Shown here: piece after piece, positions 32,268-42,376 of the stretch
How positions within the stretch are numbered: the stretch's first letter is position 1
Layout of the letters: each line of letters opens with the position of its first letter
Origin: Clitoria ternatea
Lineage: Eukaryota > Streptophyta > Magnoliopsida > Fabales > Fabaceae
Length of the DNA: 64,000 nucleotides
Direction of reading: 5' to 3'
Assembly: GCA_037962975.1 (NCBI GenBank)
Contig: CM075669.1
Span: forward strand, 114,530,501 to 114,594,500
Position numbers and translations under genes: made by a program
Notes under the pieces: generated by a model
What the model was told of the DNA's origin: nothing
Seen by the model: the letters and a program-made list of their open reading frames with translations, nothing else
Databases searched by the model: none

Positions 32268-33938
32268 ATGGCCTCAAGTTCTCAAAATGTTTTTCCCGAG
32301 GGTGGTGTGATAAATAGACCTCCCGCTTTCAATGGGGAAGGGTATGCCTTTTGGAAAGAGAGAATGAAAATCTTCATTCAATCAATTGATTTGAGAATAT
32401 GGAATGCCATTGAAAATGGTCCCTATATACCAATGCATACCATAGATAGCAAGAATGTTGAAAAACCCATAGATGAATGGACTAGTGAGGAAGAAAAGAA
32501 AGTCCAATATGGCTACAAGGCCAAAAATCTCATTACCATGGCTTTAGGACAAGACGAATTTTTTAGAATAATGACATGCCAAACCGCTAAAGAAATGTGG
32601 GATACTCTTCAAGTAACCCATGAAGGTACTAATGATGTAAAGGACTCAAAGATTAGTACTCTTACTAGCCAATATGAATGCTTTAGGATAAATTCAGGAG
32701 AATCTATTGTTGATATGCAGAAAAGGTTTACACTTATTATTAACCATCTTATTACTCTTGGCAAAGTATACACTAACAAAGAGCTTGTGCACAAAATTTT
32801 GAAAAGTCTCAGCAGGGAATGGCAACCTCTTGTCACAGCAATAAAACAATCTCCTAGCATCAATGAAATGTCTCTTGCAACACTCTTTGGAAAATTGCAA
32901 GAACAAGAGCAAGAACTTAAAGCATTGAAGCTAGCCGAGGAAGAGGAGAAATCCACCAAGAAGAAAGGGCTAGCCCTCAAAGCCACCTCCATGCATGAGG
33001 AAGAATCATGCAGTGACTTAGATGAAGAAGAAGAATTTGGGCTGTTCGTAAAAAGATTTGGAAGATTCATGAAGAACAAAAAGTTCCAAAAGAACTTTAA
33101 GCCCCAAGGTAAGAAATCTACCTCTAATGAAACTTCATCTTCTCCAAGCTGTTTTGAATGTGGCAAGGAAGGGCACTTCAAAGCCGATTGTCCAAACCTC
33201 AAAAAGAAGGGCAAGGACAAACAAAGAAGAAGAAGAGCCTATATTGCTTGGGATGAGAACGATGTGAGCAGCTCCGACGACTCGGAAGATGAGCAAGCCA
33301 ATCTTTGCTTAATGGCAAATCATCAAGAAGAAGAAAATGAGGTAAATCTTCTTGACTTAGATAAAAATGAGCTGTTAGATGCATTTGAGGAATTATATGA
33401 TAAGTTTACAAAAATCTCTAGTAAACTCAAAGCATCTAGGAAAACTAGTGATACTCTTGAATTACATCTCATGGAAGTATGTAAAGAAAATGAGAGCTTA
33501 AAAGAAGAACTAGAGAAAGTTCAAACATGCTCTAGGGATAAACCTTGTGATTTTGCAAAGAAGTGCATAGTGTTAGAAACCAAGGTTGAAGACCTAAATA
33601 GGACACTAGAGAAATTCACTAATGGAAGAGATAATTTGAATATCCTACTTGGGCAACAAAAATGCATGTTTAGTAAAACCGGTCTAGGATATGACCAAGA
33701 ACATAGTAATCATAAAATGGAGAAGCACTACAAAAACTTCTTTGCACCACCAAGCAAATCCTCCTCACCTTTTATGAAATGCAATCATTGTGGTACCAAA
33801 GGACATAGTGCATATAAGTGTAGTGTTAGGAAACTAGGACCAAAGGTCTTAAGAAAGGTGTGGGTTCCCAAAGGAACGTTCCCACAAGCTAACCTTAAAG
33901 GACCCAACATAAAATGGGTACCTAGTTCTCTAAAATGA
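32268..33938 (+). CDS. Copia e1 Gag with two zinc knuckles
   Basis: 556 codons. Gag forms the virus-like particle and packages the RNA. The N-terminus has the copia gag opening (NRPPAFNGEGYAFWKERMKI), then the UBN2-type capsid region (AKEMWDTLQVTHEGTNDVKDSK). A first CCHC knuckle starts at C295 (CFECGKEGHFKADC), a long coiled-coil segment follows (LKASRKTSDTLELHLMEVCKENESL), and a second knuckle starts at C505 (CNHCGTKGHSAYKC). The ATG at 32,268 is the first after the PBS, 43 bases away. It ends in TGA at 33,936, and pol opens in another frame with a 4-11 base overlap zone. The length and the second knuckle are more than the minimal copia Gag. Confidence 0.9.
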   Translation: MASSSQNVFPEGGVINRPPAFNGEGYAFWKERMKIFIQSIDLRIWNAIENGPYIPMHTIDSKNVEKPIDEWTSEEEKKVQYGYKAKNLITMALGQDEFFRIMTCQTAKEMWDTLQVTHEGTNDVKDSKISTLTSQYECFRINSGESIVDMQKRFTLIINHLITLGKVYTNKELVHKILKSLSREWQPLVTAIKQSPSINEMSLATLFGKLQEQEQELKALKLAEEEEKSTKKKGLALKATSMHEEESCSDLDEEEEFGLFVKRFGRFMKNKKFQKNFKPQGKKSTSNETSSSPSCFECGKEGHFKADCPNLKKKGKDKQRRRRAYIAWDENDVSSSDDSEDEQANLCLMANHQEEENEVNLLDLDKNELLDAFEELYDKFTKISSKLKASRKTSDTLELHLMEVCKENESLKEELEKVQTCSRDKPCDFAKKCIVLETKVEDLNRTLEKFTNGRDNLNILLGQQKCMFSKTGLGYDQEHSNHKMEKHYKNFFAPPSKSSSPFMKCNHCGTKGHSAYKCSVRKLGPKVLRKVWVPKGTFPQANLKGPNIKWVPSSLK

Positions 33939-33945
33939 TTTTGTT

Positions 33946-36900
33946 TTGCAGGTATGCTTCAAGGCAAGCAACACCCATTGGTACTTGGATAGCGGGTGTT
34001 TGAAGCATATGACGGGAGATATAACCAAATTTACATCATTCACTCCCAAACGAAAAGGAAGCGTCACCTATGGAGACAACACTAAGGGAAGAATCCTAGG
34101 CATTGGAAATATTGGTAAGAACTCTTCCACCTCCATAAGTGATGTATTGTATGTTGAAGGCCTCAAACATAATTTACTTAGTATAAGTCAATTATGTGAC
34201 AAAGGATATAGAGTCTTATTTGAATCAAATTGTTGCATAATTAAGCATAAGACTAATAAGGAAATCAAGTTTGTAGGCCAAAGAATTGATAATATTTACA
34301 TGATTGATATGGATAGTTTGTCTACAAATGATGAACAATGCTTCATTTCAAAAGAGGATGAAACATGGCTATGGCATAGAAGAATAGCTCATATACATGT
34401 AGACCACTTGAACAAACTTGTCTCTAAAGATTTAGTAATTGGTCTACCAAAGCTTAAATTTGAAAATAGATTTTGTGATGCATGTCAAAAGGGAAAACAA
34501 GTAAAGGCATCTTTTCAATCCAAAAATATTGTTTCTACTCAAAGGCCTTTACAACTTTTGCACATGGATTTATTTGGACCATCCAAAATCAAAAGCTTTG
34601 GAGGTAATTACTATGGTCTAGTAATAGTAGATGACTATTCAAGATATACATGGACACTGTTTCTTGCTCATAAAAATGAAGCTTATCATGCATTCAAGAA
34701 ACTTGCAAAGATTATCCAAAATGAGCAAAACTCAAAAATTGCATCCATTAGAACCGATCATGGGGGAGAATTTGAAAATCAATCTTTTGAAAAGTTTTGC
34801 GAAAAACATGGTATTAATCACAACTTTTCAGCTCCTAGAACTCCACAACAAAATGGAGTAGTTGAAAGAAAGAATAGATCTTTAGTGGAGCTCGCTAGAA
34901 CCATGCTAAATGAAAACAATATTGCAAAATATTTTTGGGCCGATGCGGTAAACACCGCGTGTTATGTTATGAATAGATGTTTGATAAGGCCTATTTTAAA
35001 GAAAACCCCCTATGAGCTTTACAAAGGTAGAAAACCCAACATTGCATACTTTCATATCTTCGGATGTAAATATTTTGTGCTCAACAATGGAAAGGATAAT
35101 CTAGGGAAGTTTGATGCAAAATCTGATGAGGCAATCTTCCTAGGATATTCTCAATCAAGTAAATGTTATAGAATTTTCAACAAACAAACAAATACCATTG
35201 AGGAATCTATTCATGTCAAATTTGATGAAAATAGCCATAACCCTCCGAGAAAGGAAGATGTTGATGATCTTGTAGGTACCTTTCAAGAAATGAACTTACA
35301 AGACAAAGAAGAAGAAGTCAACCATGATGGAGGTGCAGCACAAGTTGAGAAACAACAAGATTGGGTAACTTTGAAGGATCATCCCTTGGACAAGATCATT
35401 GGAGAAATAACCAAAGGGGTAAGTACTCGAAACGCCATTAGAAATGCATGCAATCACTTGGCTTTTGTATCCCAAATAGAACCCAAGAATATTGACGAAG
35501 CCATTATTGATGAACATTGGATGTTGGCCATGCAAGAAGAGTTAAACCAATTTGAAAGAAATGAAGTTTGGGAACTTGTGCCAAGACCCAATGATCATCT
35601 AATAATAGGCACCAAATGGGTGTTTAGAAATAAGCTAGATGAAAATGGAATAATAACTAGAAACAAAGCTAGACTAGTAGCAAAGGGATACAACCAAGAA
35701 GAAGGAATAGACTATGAAGAAACATATGCTCCCGTAGCTAGGTTAGAAGCCATTAGATTATTGCTGGCTTTTGCATGTTGTATGAATTTCAAATTGTATC
35801 AAATGGATGTCAAAAGTGCGTTCTTAAACGGCTACATTCAAGAAGAAGTTTATGTAGATCAACCTCCCGGCTTTGAAAATCATAAATTTCCAAACCATGT
35901 TTTCAAATTGAGAAAAGCCTTATATGGTTTGAAGCAAGCTCCAAGAGCTTGGTATGAGAGATTAAGCAAATTTCTTTTAGAACACAACTTTGAAAGAGGA
36001 AAGGTTGATACTACATTGTTTATAAAACGCAAACAAAACGACATCCTCTTGGTACAGATTTATGTAGATGACATAATATTTGGTGCTACTAATGAAAATC
36101 TTTGTCAAGAATTTGCCAAGATTATGCAGAATGAGTTTGAAATGTCCTTGATGGGAGAACTCACCTTCTTCCTTGGACTACAAATAAAACAAGCCATTGA
36201 TGGAACGTTCATTAGCCAAACCAAATACTGTAAGGAACTACTTAAAAGGTTTGGAATGGACAAGGCAAATGAGATAGCTACACCAATGAGCACATCCTGC
36301 TATCTAGACAAAGACGAAAAGGGTAAGGACATTGAAATCACCAAATATCGAGGTATGATTGGATCCTTACTATATTTAACTGCGAGTAGACCTGATATTA
36401 TGTTTGCGGTATGTATGTGTGCTAGATATCAAGCATGTCCCAAAGAATCACATTTGACTGCCGTAAAAAGGATTCTGAAATATCTTGTGGGTACTCAAAG
36501 TGTTGGTTTATGGTATCCCAAAGGCGTTGAATGTAATCTTTTAGGATATTCTGATTCCGACTTTGCGGGGTGTAAGCTTGATAGAAAAAGCACTAGTGGT
36601 ACATGCCATTTGCTTGGTAGTTCCCTTGTTTCTTGGCATAGCAAGAAACAAGCAAGTGTTGCATTGTCAACAGCTGAGGCAGAATATGTAGCAGCTGGTA
36701 GTTGTTGTGCTCAAATTCTTTGGATGAGACAACAACTTCTTGATTTTGGTATTGCCTTGAATAAAGTCCCCATTAAATATGATAATACAAGTGCCATTAA
36801 CATCTCCAAGAATCCAGTAATGCACTCTAGAACCAAACACATTGAGATTAGGCATCACTTTATTAGAGATCATGTGTTAAAAGGGGATTGTGTACTTGAA

Positions 36901-37014
36901 CATGTAGAAACTTCTAAGCAACTAGCTGATATTTTCACAAAACCCTTGGCTAGAGAGCAATTCATTCACATAAGAAGAGAATTAGGCATTCTTGACATGT
37001 CCAATTGTGTTTGA
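33946..37014 (+). CDS. Copia e1 Pol: protease, integrase, reverse transcriptase, RNase H
   Basis: About 1,022 codons with no stop. Protease active site DSG in WYLDSGCLKHMTG (12-24). Integrase zinc region (WHRRIAHIHVDHLNKL with CDACQKGKQ) and DDE residues D208, D271, E307, with exactly 35 residues between the last two. RT begins at about residue 540 (WELVPRP), with KARLVAKGYNQEEGIDYEETYAPV and the active site YVDD at 706-709. RNase H has GYSDSDFAG, STSGTCHLLG and STAEAEYVA. No ATG is needed if it is expressed as a Gag-Pol fusion; the frame opens at 33,934 after a TAA. It ends at LGILDMSNCV. Orthodox copia order and an apparently functional sequence. Confidence 0.9.
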   Translation: MQVCFKASNTHWYLDSGCLKHMTGDITKFTSFTPKRKGSVTYGDNTKGRILGIGNIGKNSSTSISDVLYVEGLKHNLLSISQLCDKGYRVLFESNCCIIKHKTNKEIKFVGQRIDNIYMIDMDSLSTNDEQCFISKEDETWLWHRRIAHIHVDHLNKLVSKDLVIGLPKLKFENRFCDACQKGKQVKASFQSKNIVSTQRPLQLLHMDLFGPSKIKSFGGNYYGLVIVDDYSRYTWTLFLAHKNEAYHAFKKLAKIIQNEQNSKIASIRTDHGGEFENQSFEKFCEKHGINHNFSAPRTPQQNGVVERKNRSLVELARTMLNENNIAKYFWADAVNTACYVMNRCLIRPILKKTPYELYKGRKPNIAYFHIFGCKYFVLNNGKDNLGKFDAKSDEAIFLGYSQSSKCYRIFNKQTNTIEESIHVKFDENSHNPPRKEDVDDLVGTFQEMNLQDKEEEVNHDGGAAQVEKQQDWVTLKDHPLDKIIGEITKGVSTRNAIRNACNHLAFVSQIEPKNIDEAIIDEHWMLAMQEELNQFERNEVWELVPRPNDHLIIGTKWVFRNKLDENGIITRNKARLVAKGYNQEEGIDYEETYAPVARLEAIRLLLAFACCMNFKLYQMDVKSAFLNGYIQEEVYVDQPPGFENHKFPNHVFKLRKALYGLKQAPRAWYERLSKFLLEHNFERGKVDTTLFIKRKQNDILLVQIYVDDIIFGATNENLCQEFAKIMQNEFEMSLMGELTFFLGLQIKQAIDGTFISQTKYCKELLKRFGMDKANEIATPMSTSCYLDKDEKGKDIEITKYRGMIGSLLYLTASRPDIMFAVCMCARYQACPKESHLTAVKRILKYLVGTQSVGLWYPKGVECNLLGYSDSDFAGCKLDRKSTSGTCHLLGSSLVSWHSKKQASVALSTAEAEYVAAGSCCAQILWMRQQLLDFGIALNKVPIKYDNTSAINISKNPVMHSRTKHIEIRHHFIRDHVLKGDCVLEHVETSKQLADIFTKPLAREQFIHIRRELGILDMSNCV

Positions 37015-37089
37015 ATATTTTATTGAATGGCATAATGCATGATATACATCACATTTCATGTTTGGAACCTTGCTGTTTGATATATTTGA

Positions 37090-37440
37090 AGTTTTTGACT
37101 CCATAATCGATTACTTTGTTAATCCCAATCGATTACTAAGTTTCTGTTTCTAGATAATCGATTAGAACTCACCCATAATCGATTACAATCATTCTGTTTT
37201 TAAGATAATCGATTATACATTATCCATAATCGATTACGAAGCTTCTGTTTCCAGTTCAAAACGTTTCCTCTTCTTCATAATCGATTACCACATTGTCCCA
37301 ATCGATTAGGACGATTCTGTTTCTAAACTAATCGATTACCGTAAGCCTCTAATCGATTACCCTCTGCACAAAACGTTTGAAATTCCCCAGAAACAGTGAT
37401 CTAATCGATTACCACCTGCCATGTAATCGATTAGCATGCG
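37090..37440. repeat. Cluster of twelve TAATCGATTA-like motifs between pol and the env-position ORF (e1)
   Basis: Twelve AATCGATT cores in about 350 bp, separated by variable 15-30 bp spacers, many containing TTCTGTTT. Distinct from the LTR array, but the same motif. Confidence 0.95.
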
Positions 37441-37552
37441 TTCTGATGGGTCAAAACTCCAATTTCCTAGGCTCACTCGAAACTCTCCCTCTCTTAACTC
37501 ACTTCACTCCTCCCTAAACTCTCTTTCCTCCTTCCTAAACCTAATCTTCAAC

Positions 37553-37559
37553 TATAAAT
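37553..37559 (+). promoter_or_regulatory. Internal TATA box for the env-position ORF (e1)
   Basis: ACTATAAATAACC, 106-112 bases before the ATG at 37,665 and followed by a long CT-rich leader with CTCTCAAAACTCTC wording typical of plant 5' leaders. The same arrangement is conserved in e2 (plus-strand TTATTTATAGTT near 43,605). Confidence 0.55.
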
Positions 37560-37664
37560 AACCCCTCATTCACCCTCTCATCTCACACTACCTCCTTTCT
37601 CCCAAGTCTCTCAAAACTCTCTAGCACTCATCCCTCTTCATCTCCTCTTTTAGCATTTTTCACC

Positions 37665-38792
37665 ATGTCTTCCTCAAGGAATGTCAAAAGGGCTAGGTCC
37701 TCTGCTGCTCAAGCTCAAGCTCATAATCCCCTTGACTTCTCAAGGTTTTTCTCTTCTCCTAGAGACCTTCAGAATTTTATGAAAAATTTTTCTGAAAAAG
37801 AGATTATGACCCCTCACTACACCATAGCTGACACCTTTGACAACCCAAGCCTTACCTTCACCCAAAGCCTTAACCACTACAACCTCTTCCCCTTCCTATC
37901 CCTCAAAGAAGAAGAATACTATCCTGAGCTTATGAGAGTATTCTACTGCAACCTCCGCCTTGTCAATGGGTTGGTTGAATCTAAAGTGAAAAACACCACC
38001 ATCAAACTCTCCAATGCCCAGCTTGCAGAGATTTCCAAACTGCCCCTCAACAATGTTGACTTTGATGGAGGCGAACCCGAGGATGAATGGGGCTTCAATG
38101 CTCTTACTGCTCGCCAATCTTTATGGAAAGCTGACCGTCCAAGGAGCAACCATAAACTAGTTGGCCACTTGACCATGAACAATCGCCTGCTCCACTTCTT
38201 CTTGGTCAAGATGATTGTTCCCCGTGGTGGGAACTATACTCTGGTTGAAGAGGATGATGTCCTCTTAATGTGGGCCATGCTGAACCACAAAGAGATCAAC
38301 TGGGTTCAGTTGATCAAGTTCCACATGCGCCATGCCAAGGACCAACAAAAGCTCCCCTATGGTATCCTCCTCACCAAAATTTTCAAATTCTGTGGAGTAG
38401 ACTTAGCAGGGGAACTCTCTGAGAAAGTGCCCCCTAGAGCTTGCATTGGCACCCATCACCTCACCAAAATGGGTCTTGTTTTCACCAATGGAGCATGGTA
38501 CTCACGCATGGAGGGCGCTTATGCCAACATTCCCTTCCAAGCTCCTGCTGAAGAAGCACCTGCTCCTCCTCCTTCTCCACCTCAACCACAAGCTGCAGCC
38601 TCTTCATCTGCCCCACAGGTTGACCCTTTTGCATCTCTCTACGCTCATCTTGATCGCCGTTTCGATCGTCTTGAGAACTCCCTCCAAGAGTTTTCCATGA
38701 CCGAGCAGCAACATTTTGAGATGATGCAGCAGCGCTATGAGGAGCTGGCTCACCAAATTTCAGAAATCCGCTTCTTCAACCCAGACAATTAG
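37665..38792 (+). CDS. Env-position ORF of copia e1 (putative plant transposon protein domain)
   Basis: 375 codons with its own ATG and TATA box. The middle part has ELMRVFYCNLRLVNG, TIKLSNAQLAEISKLPL and HLTMNNRLLHFFLVKMIVPRGGN, the layout of the 'putative plant transposon protein' domain (PF20167, from memory) found in many plant retroelement ORFs. Residues about 297-321 are Pro/Ala/Ser-rich, and the C-terminal 55 residues are a likely coiled coil (LDRRFDRLENSLQEF, QQRYEELAHQI). I see no signal peptide or membrane span, so 'env' is positional only. Function unknown. The e2 copy (42,377-43,498) is also open, differing by a two-codon Gln-Ala unit and scattered residues. Confidence 0.75.
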   Translation: MSSSRNVKRARSSAAQAQAHNPLDFSRFFSSPRDLQNFMKNFSEKEIMTPHYTIADTFDNPSLTFTQSLNHYNLFPFLSLKEEEYYPELMRVFYCNLRLVNGLVESKVKNTTIKLSNAQLAEISKLPLNNVDFDGGEPEDEWGFNALTARQSLWKADRPRSNHKLVGHLTMNNRLLHFFLVKMIVPRGGNYTLVEEDDVLLMWAMLNHKEINWVQLIKFHMRHAKDQQKLPYGILLTKIFKFCGVDLAGELSEKVPPRACIGTHHLTKMGLVFTNGAWYSRMEGAYANIPFQAPAEEAPAPPPSPPQPQAAASSSAPQVDPFASLYAHLDRRFDRLENSLQEFSMTEQQHFEMMQQRYEELAHQISEIRFFNPDN

Positions 38793-39302
38793 ATTTTTTT
38801 TTTTTGTTATTATGTTGATTTCTGTTTGTTGCTTTTCTGCATTTTGATTAAATTTACTTCTTGTATTTCCCTTTGTTATTTAATAAAAGTATCTTATTTG
38901 AGTTTATACAATTTCTCTTCACTGCTCCAATTGTTTTTGATGATTACAAAGGGGGAGAAGAATAAATGTTCATATGTTGGATAATGCTCTGATACAAAAT
39001 ATGAATAATTCTGAATATGCTGTGATAATATGCTCTGATAATATGGATAATAGATGCTTTGTTAACAAATTGCAAAATCTTATCTGTTTGTTAAACTCCT
39101 TTTGATAGGGGGAGAATTATAGATAAGAGATAATAAACAATGGATAGAATGAGATAAGACATTGGCTGCTGAATTGTTTTTTTTTTAAAATTGTCATCTG
39201 CTATTTGAAAAAGAGATAATGTAGCAGAGTTGTTTTTGCAAAAGATAAGCCTATATTATTTAAACTAACAACCCTCAAGAGATGAACATAGTTGTCATCA
39301 TC
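38793..39302 (+). other. 3' untranslated region of copia e1
   Basis: AT-rich, non-coding. It contains two earlier copies of the purine tract (GGGGGAGAAG near 38,951 and GGGGGAGAAT near 39,108) before the one at the LTR border. A TAATAAAAG-like poly(A) signal lies near 38,881. Confidence 0.55.
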
Positions 39303-39316
39303 AAAAAGGGGGAGAA
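39303..39316 (+). promoter_or_regulatory. Polypurine tract of copia e1
   Basis: AAAAAGGGGGAGAA directly abutting the 3' LTR start. Confidence 0.85.
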
Positions 39317-40892
39317 TGTGTTTTGATATGTTAACAGGTCCAAAAGATGTGCAAGGATTTTGATAATGACAAGTACTCTTGAAGAAACAATGCAAAAACA
39401 AAGACATGAAATCAGAATTGAAGAAACAGCGAAGATAATCGATTAGGCCATAGATGCTAATCGATTAGAAGCCTTCTGTCTTGGAAGAAATTGCATCAGA
39501 GTTGAAAATAATCGATTAGGCCATAGATGCTAATCGATTAGAAGCTTTCTGTCTTGGAAGAAATTGCATCAGAGTTGAAAATAATCGATTAGGCCATAGA
39601 TGCTAATCGATTAGAAGCTTTCTGTCTTGGAAGAAATTGCATTAGAGTCGAAGATAATCGATTAAGGAAGCCACACAATCGATTAGATACTCACTGGAAT
39701 TAATATAATCGATTGCACACTTGAGACTAATCGATTACAGCAATCAAAAATGGAATTAAATGCATCAGGCACACATGCTAATCGATTAAGAGAGCCATAT
39801 AATCGATTAGGAAGCCACTGGAATTTAAGGTAATCGATTGCAAGACATGCTAATCGATTAGGATGCTGCGAAGACAAATTAAATGCATCAGGTACAAGAT
39901 GCTAATCGATTACAGGTAACGAGATAATCGATTAGTGACTCTCTGACTTGAAACTAATCGATTACAACGCGAGGGTGTAATCGATTACGCTAGTGGAAAA
40001 ACAGATTTAAGTGGGAAACCAGGTCATGTCTCCACCATTCTTCAAATTTCCACTAACTGCAACGGCTATGAGGGACTAGGGCACTCTTCAACAGCAATCT
40101 TAGGTCTATAAATTGAAGAGGAAGACAAGCACAAAGATACAACCAAGAAGCAACAATTCATAGCTCTATTTTGTGCTTTGTAAGCCTGTCTCTTGCATTT
40201 TTGTACTTTCAATTGTATATCCTTTCATCTTGAGAGATTAGAATTTGGAGAGCTTTTCACTTGTATATCTGCTCTATCAAGAGAGTATATTGATTGTAAA
40301 CACAAACTCCAAACACACAAACTTATTCACTCTAGGTTGAGTGGTTGTTCACTCTAGGATTGAGTGGTTACAAAGGTTGTGGACTCAACCTTTGGGATAT
40401 TGTGAGATTGAGAGATTGGGTGGGTTGCCCTTATACTTGTGAGGATTGGGTTCTTGAGTGTGGGACACTAGGAAGCCGCAATTGCTCAAAGTTGTATCTC
40501 TAGTCTACAATAGTGGAAAATCCTCTAAGTGGGTTGCTTAGAGGCGAGACGTACACCGGATTGGGTGGAACTCGTTACATCGGTTTGCAAGCTTCTCTTC
40601 CTTACTCTTTTACTTCCATATATTGCATATTTGCTGATTGGTATTGTTTGGTTAAGAAGAACACACTTGAACTTGCTTAATTTGCTTTACTTTAGATATT
40701 GCACACTAAGTGTTTGCTAAATTGCCTCAACAATACTTACCTCTTGTAGTGTTTTGCATATCATTGTTACTTGCTTTCACTTGCACAATCTCATAAACTT
40801 GGTTATAGAAATCAATTTCAAAGGCATTCCAAGCAAAAGTTTTATAACTCAATTCACCCCCCCTCTTGAGTATTGAGGCCACTTGAACAACA
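39317..40892 (+). repeat. 3' LTR of copia e1
   Basis: 1,576 bp, the same length as the 5' LTR, with about six substitutions by eye (for example GCATCAGAGTCG/GCATTAGAGTCG, CCTCTCATC/CCTTTCATC, CACACCAAG/CACACTAAG). Confidence 0.9.
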
Positions 40893-41919
40893 TGAGCAAT
40901 TGCGGCTTCCTAGTGTCCCACACTCAAGAACCCAATCCTCATAAGTATAAGGGCAACCCACCCAATCTCTCAATCTCACAATATCCCAAAGGTTGAGTCC
41001 ACAACCTTTGTAACCACTCAATCCTAGAGTGAACAACCACTCAACCTAGAGTGAATAACTTTGTGTGTTTGGAGTTTGTGTTTACAATCAATATACTCTC
41101 TTAATAGAGCAGATATACAAGTGAAAAGCTCTCCAAATTCTAATCTCTCAAAATGAGAGGATATACAATTGAAAGTACAAAAATGCAAGAGATAGGCTTA
41201 CAAAGCACAAAAATAGAGCTATGAATTGTTGCTACTTGGTTGTGTATTTGTGCTTGTCTTCCTCTTCAATTTATAGACCTAAGATTGCTGTTGAAGAGTG
41301 CCCTAGTCCCTCATAGCCGTTGCAGTTAGTGGAAATTTGAAGAATGGTGGAGACATGACCTGGTTTCCCACTTAAATCTGTTTTTCCACTAGCGTAATCG
41401 ATTACACCCTCGCGTTGTAATCGATTAGCTTCAAGTCAGAGAGTCACTAATCGATTATCTCATTACCTGTAATCGATTAGCATCTTGTATCTGATGCATT
41501 TAATTTGTCTTCGCAGCATCCTAATCGATTAGCATGTCTTGCAATCGATTACTTTAAATTCCAGTGGCTTCCTAATCGATTATATGGCTCTCTTAATCGA
41601 TTAGCATGTGTGCCTGATGCATTTAATTCCATTTTTGATTGCTGTAATCGATTAGTCTCAAGTGTGCAATCGATTATCTTAATTCCAGTGAGTATCTAAT
41701 CGATTGTGTGGCTTCCTTAATCGATTATCTTCAACTCTGATGCAATTTCTTCCAAGACAGAAAGCTTCTAATCGATTAGCATCTATGGCCTAATCGATTA
41801 GCTTCGCTGTTTCTTCAATTCTGATTTCATGTCTTTGTTTTTGCATTGTTTCTTCAAGAGTACTTGTCATTATCAAAATCCTTGCACATCTTTTGGACCT
41901 GTTAATATATTCAAACACA
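40893..41919 (-). repeat. Copia e2, inner piece of its 3' LTR
   Basis: 1,027 bp, the reverse complement of the first 1,172 bp of the e1 LTR apart from two missing 73-bp units. It contains fourteen AATCGATT cores (41,394-41,805). It ends with the LTR start (TGTGTTTGAATAT on the minus strand) beside a purine tract at 41,920-41,933. Confidence 0.9.
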
Positions 41920-42376
41920 TTCTCCCCCTTTTTGATGATGACAACTATGTTCATCTCTTGAGGGTTGTTAGTTATAGGCTTATCTTTTGCAAAAACAACT
42001 CTGCTACATTATAGCAGATGACAATTTTCAAAAACCAATTCAGCAGCCAATGTCTTATCTCATTTTATCCATTGTTTATTATCTCTTATTTATAATTCTC
42101 CCCCTATCAAAAAGAGTTTAACAAACAGAGCATATTATCAGAGCATATTATCAGAGCATATTCAGAATTATTCATATTTTGTATCAGAGCATTATCCAAC
42201 ATATGAACATCTATTCTTCTCCCCCTTTGTAATCATCAAAAACAAATAGAGTGGTGAAGAGAAATTATATAAACTCAAATAAGATACTTTTATTAAATAA
42301 CAAAGGGAAATACAAGAAGTAAATTTATTCAAAATGCAGAAAAGCAACAAACAGAAACCAACATAACAAAAAAAAT

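Larger units (their letters stand above)
30631..40897 (+). mobile_element. Copia e1: complete Ty1/copia retrotransposon with env-position ORF (SIRE/Maximus-like)
   Basis: Two 1,576-bp LTRs (30,636-32,211 and 39,317-40,892) begin TGTGTTTTGAT and end GAACAACA. They differ at about six positions by eye. The target repeat is TGAGT (30,631-30,635) and TGAGC (40,893-40,897), one base diverged. In order: PBS, gag, pol, a motif-rich spacer, an env-position ORF with its own TATA box, a purine tract and the 3' LTR. Its target was the 3' LTR of the related copia e2 in the opposite orientation. Every domain appears intact, so it may be recently active. Confidence 0.9.

Noticed and set aside
32609..33220. 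203-codon minus-strand ORF
   Set aside because: Antisense shadow of copia gag; its composition mirrors the Lys/Glu-rich sense strand.
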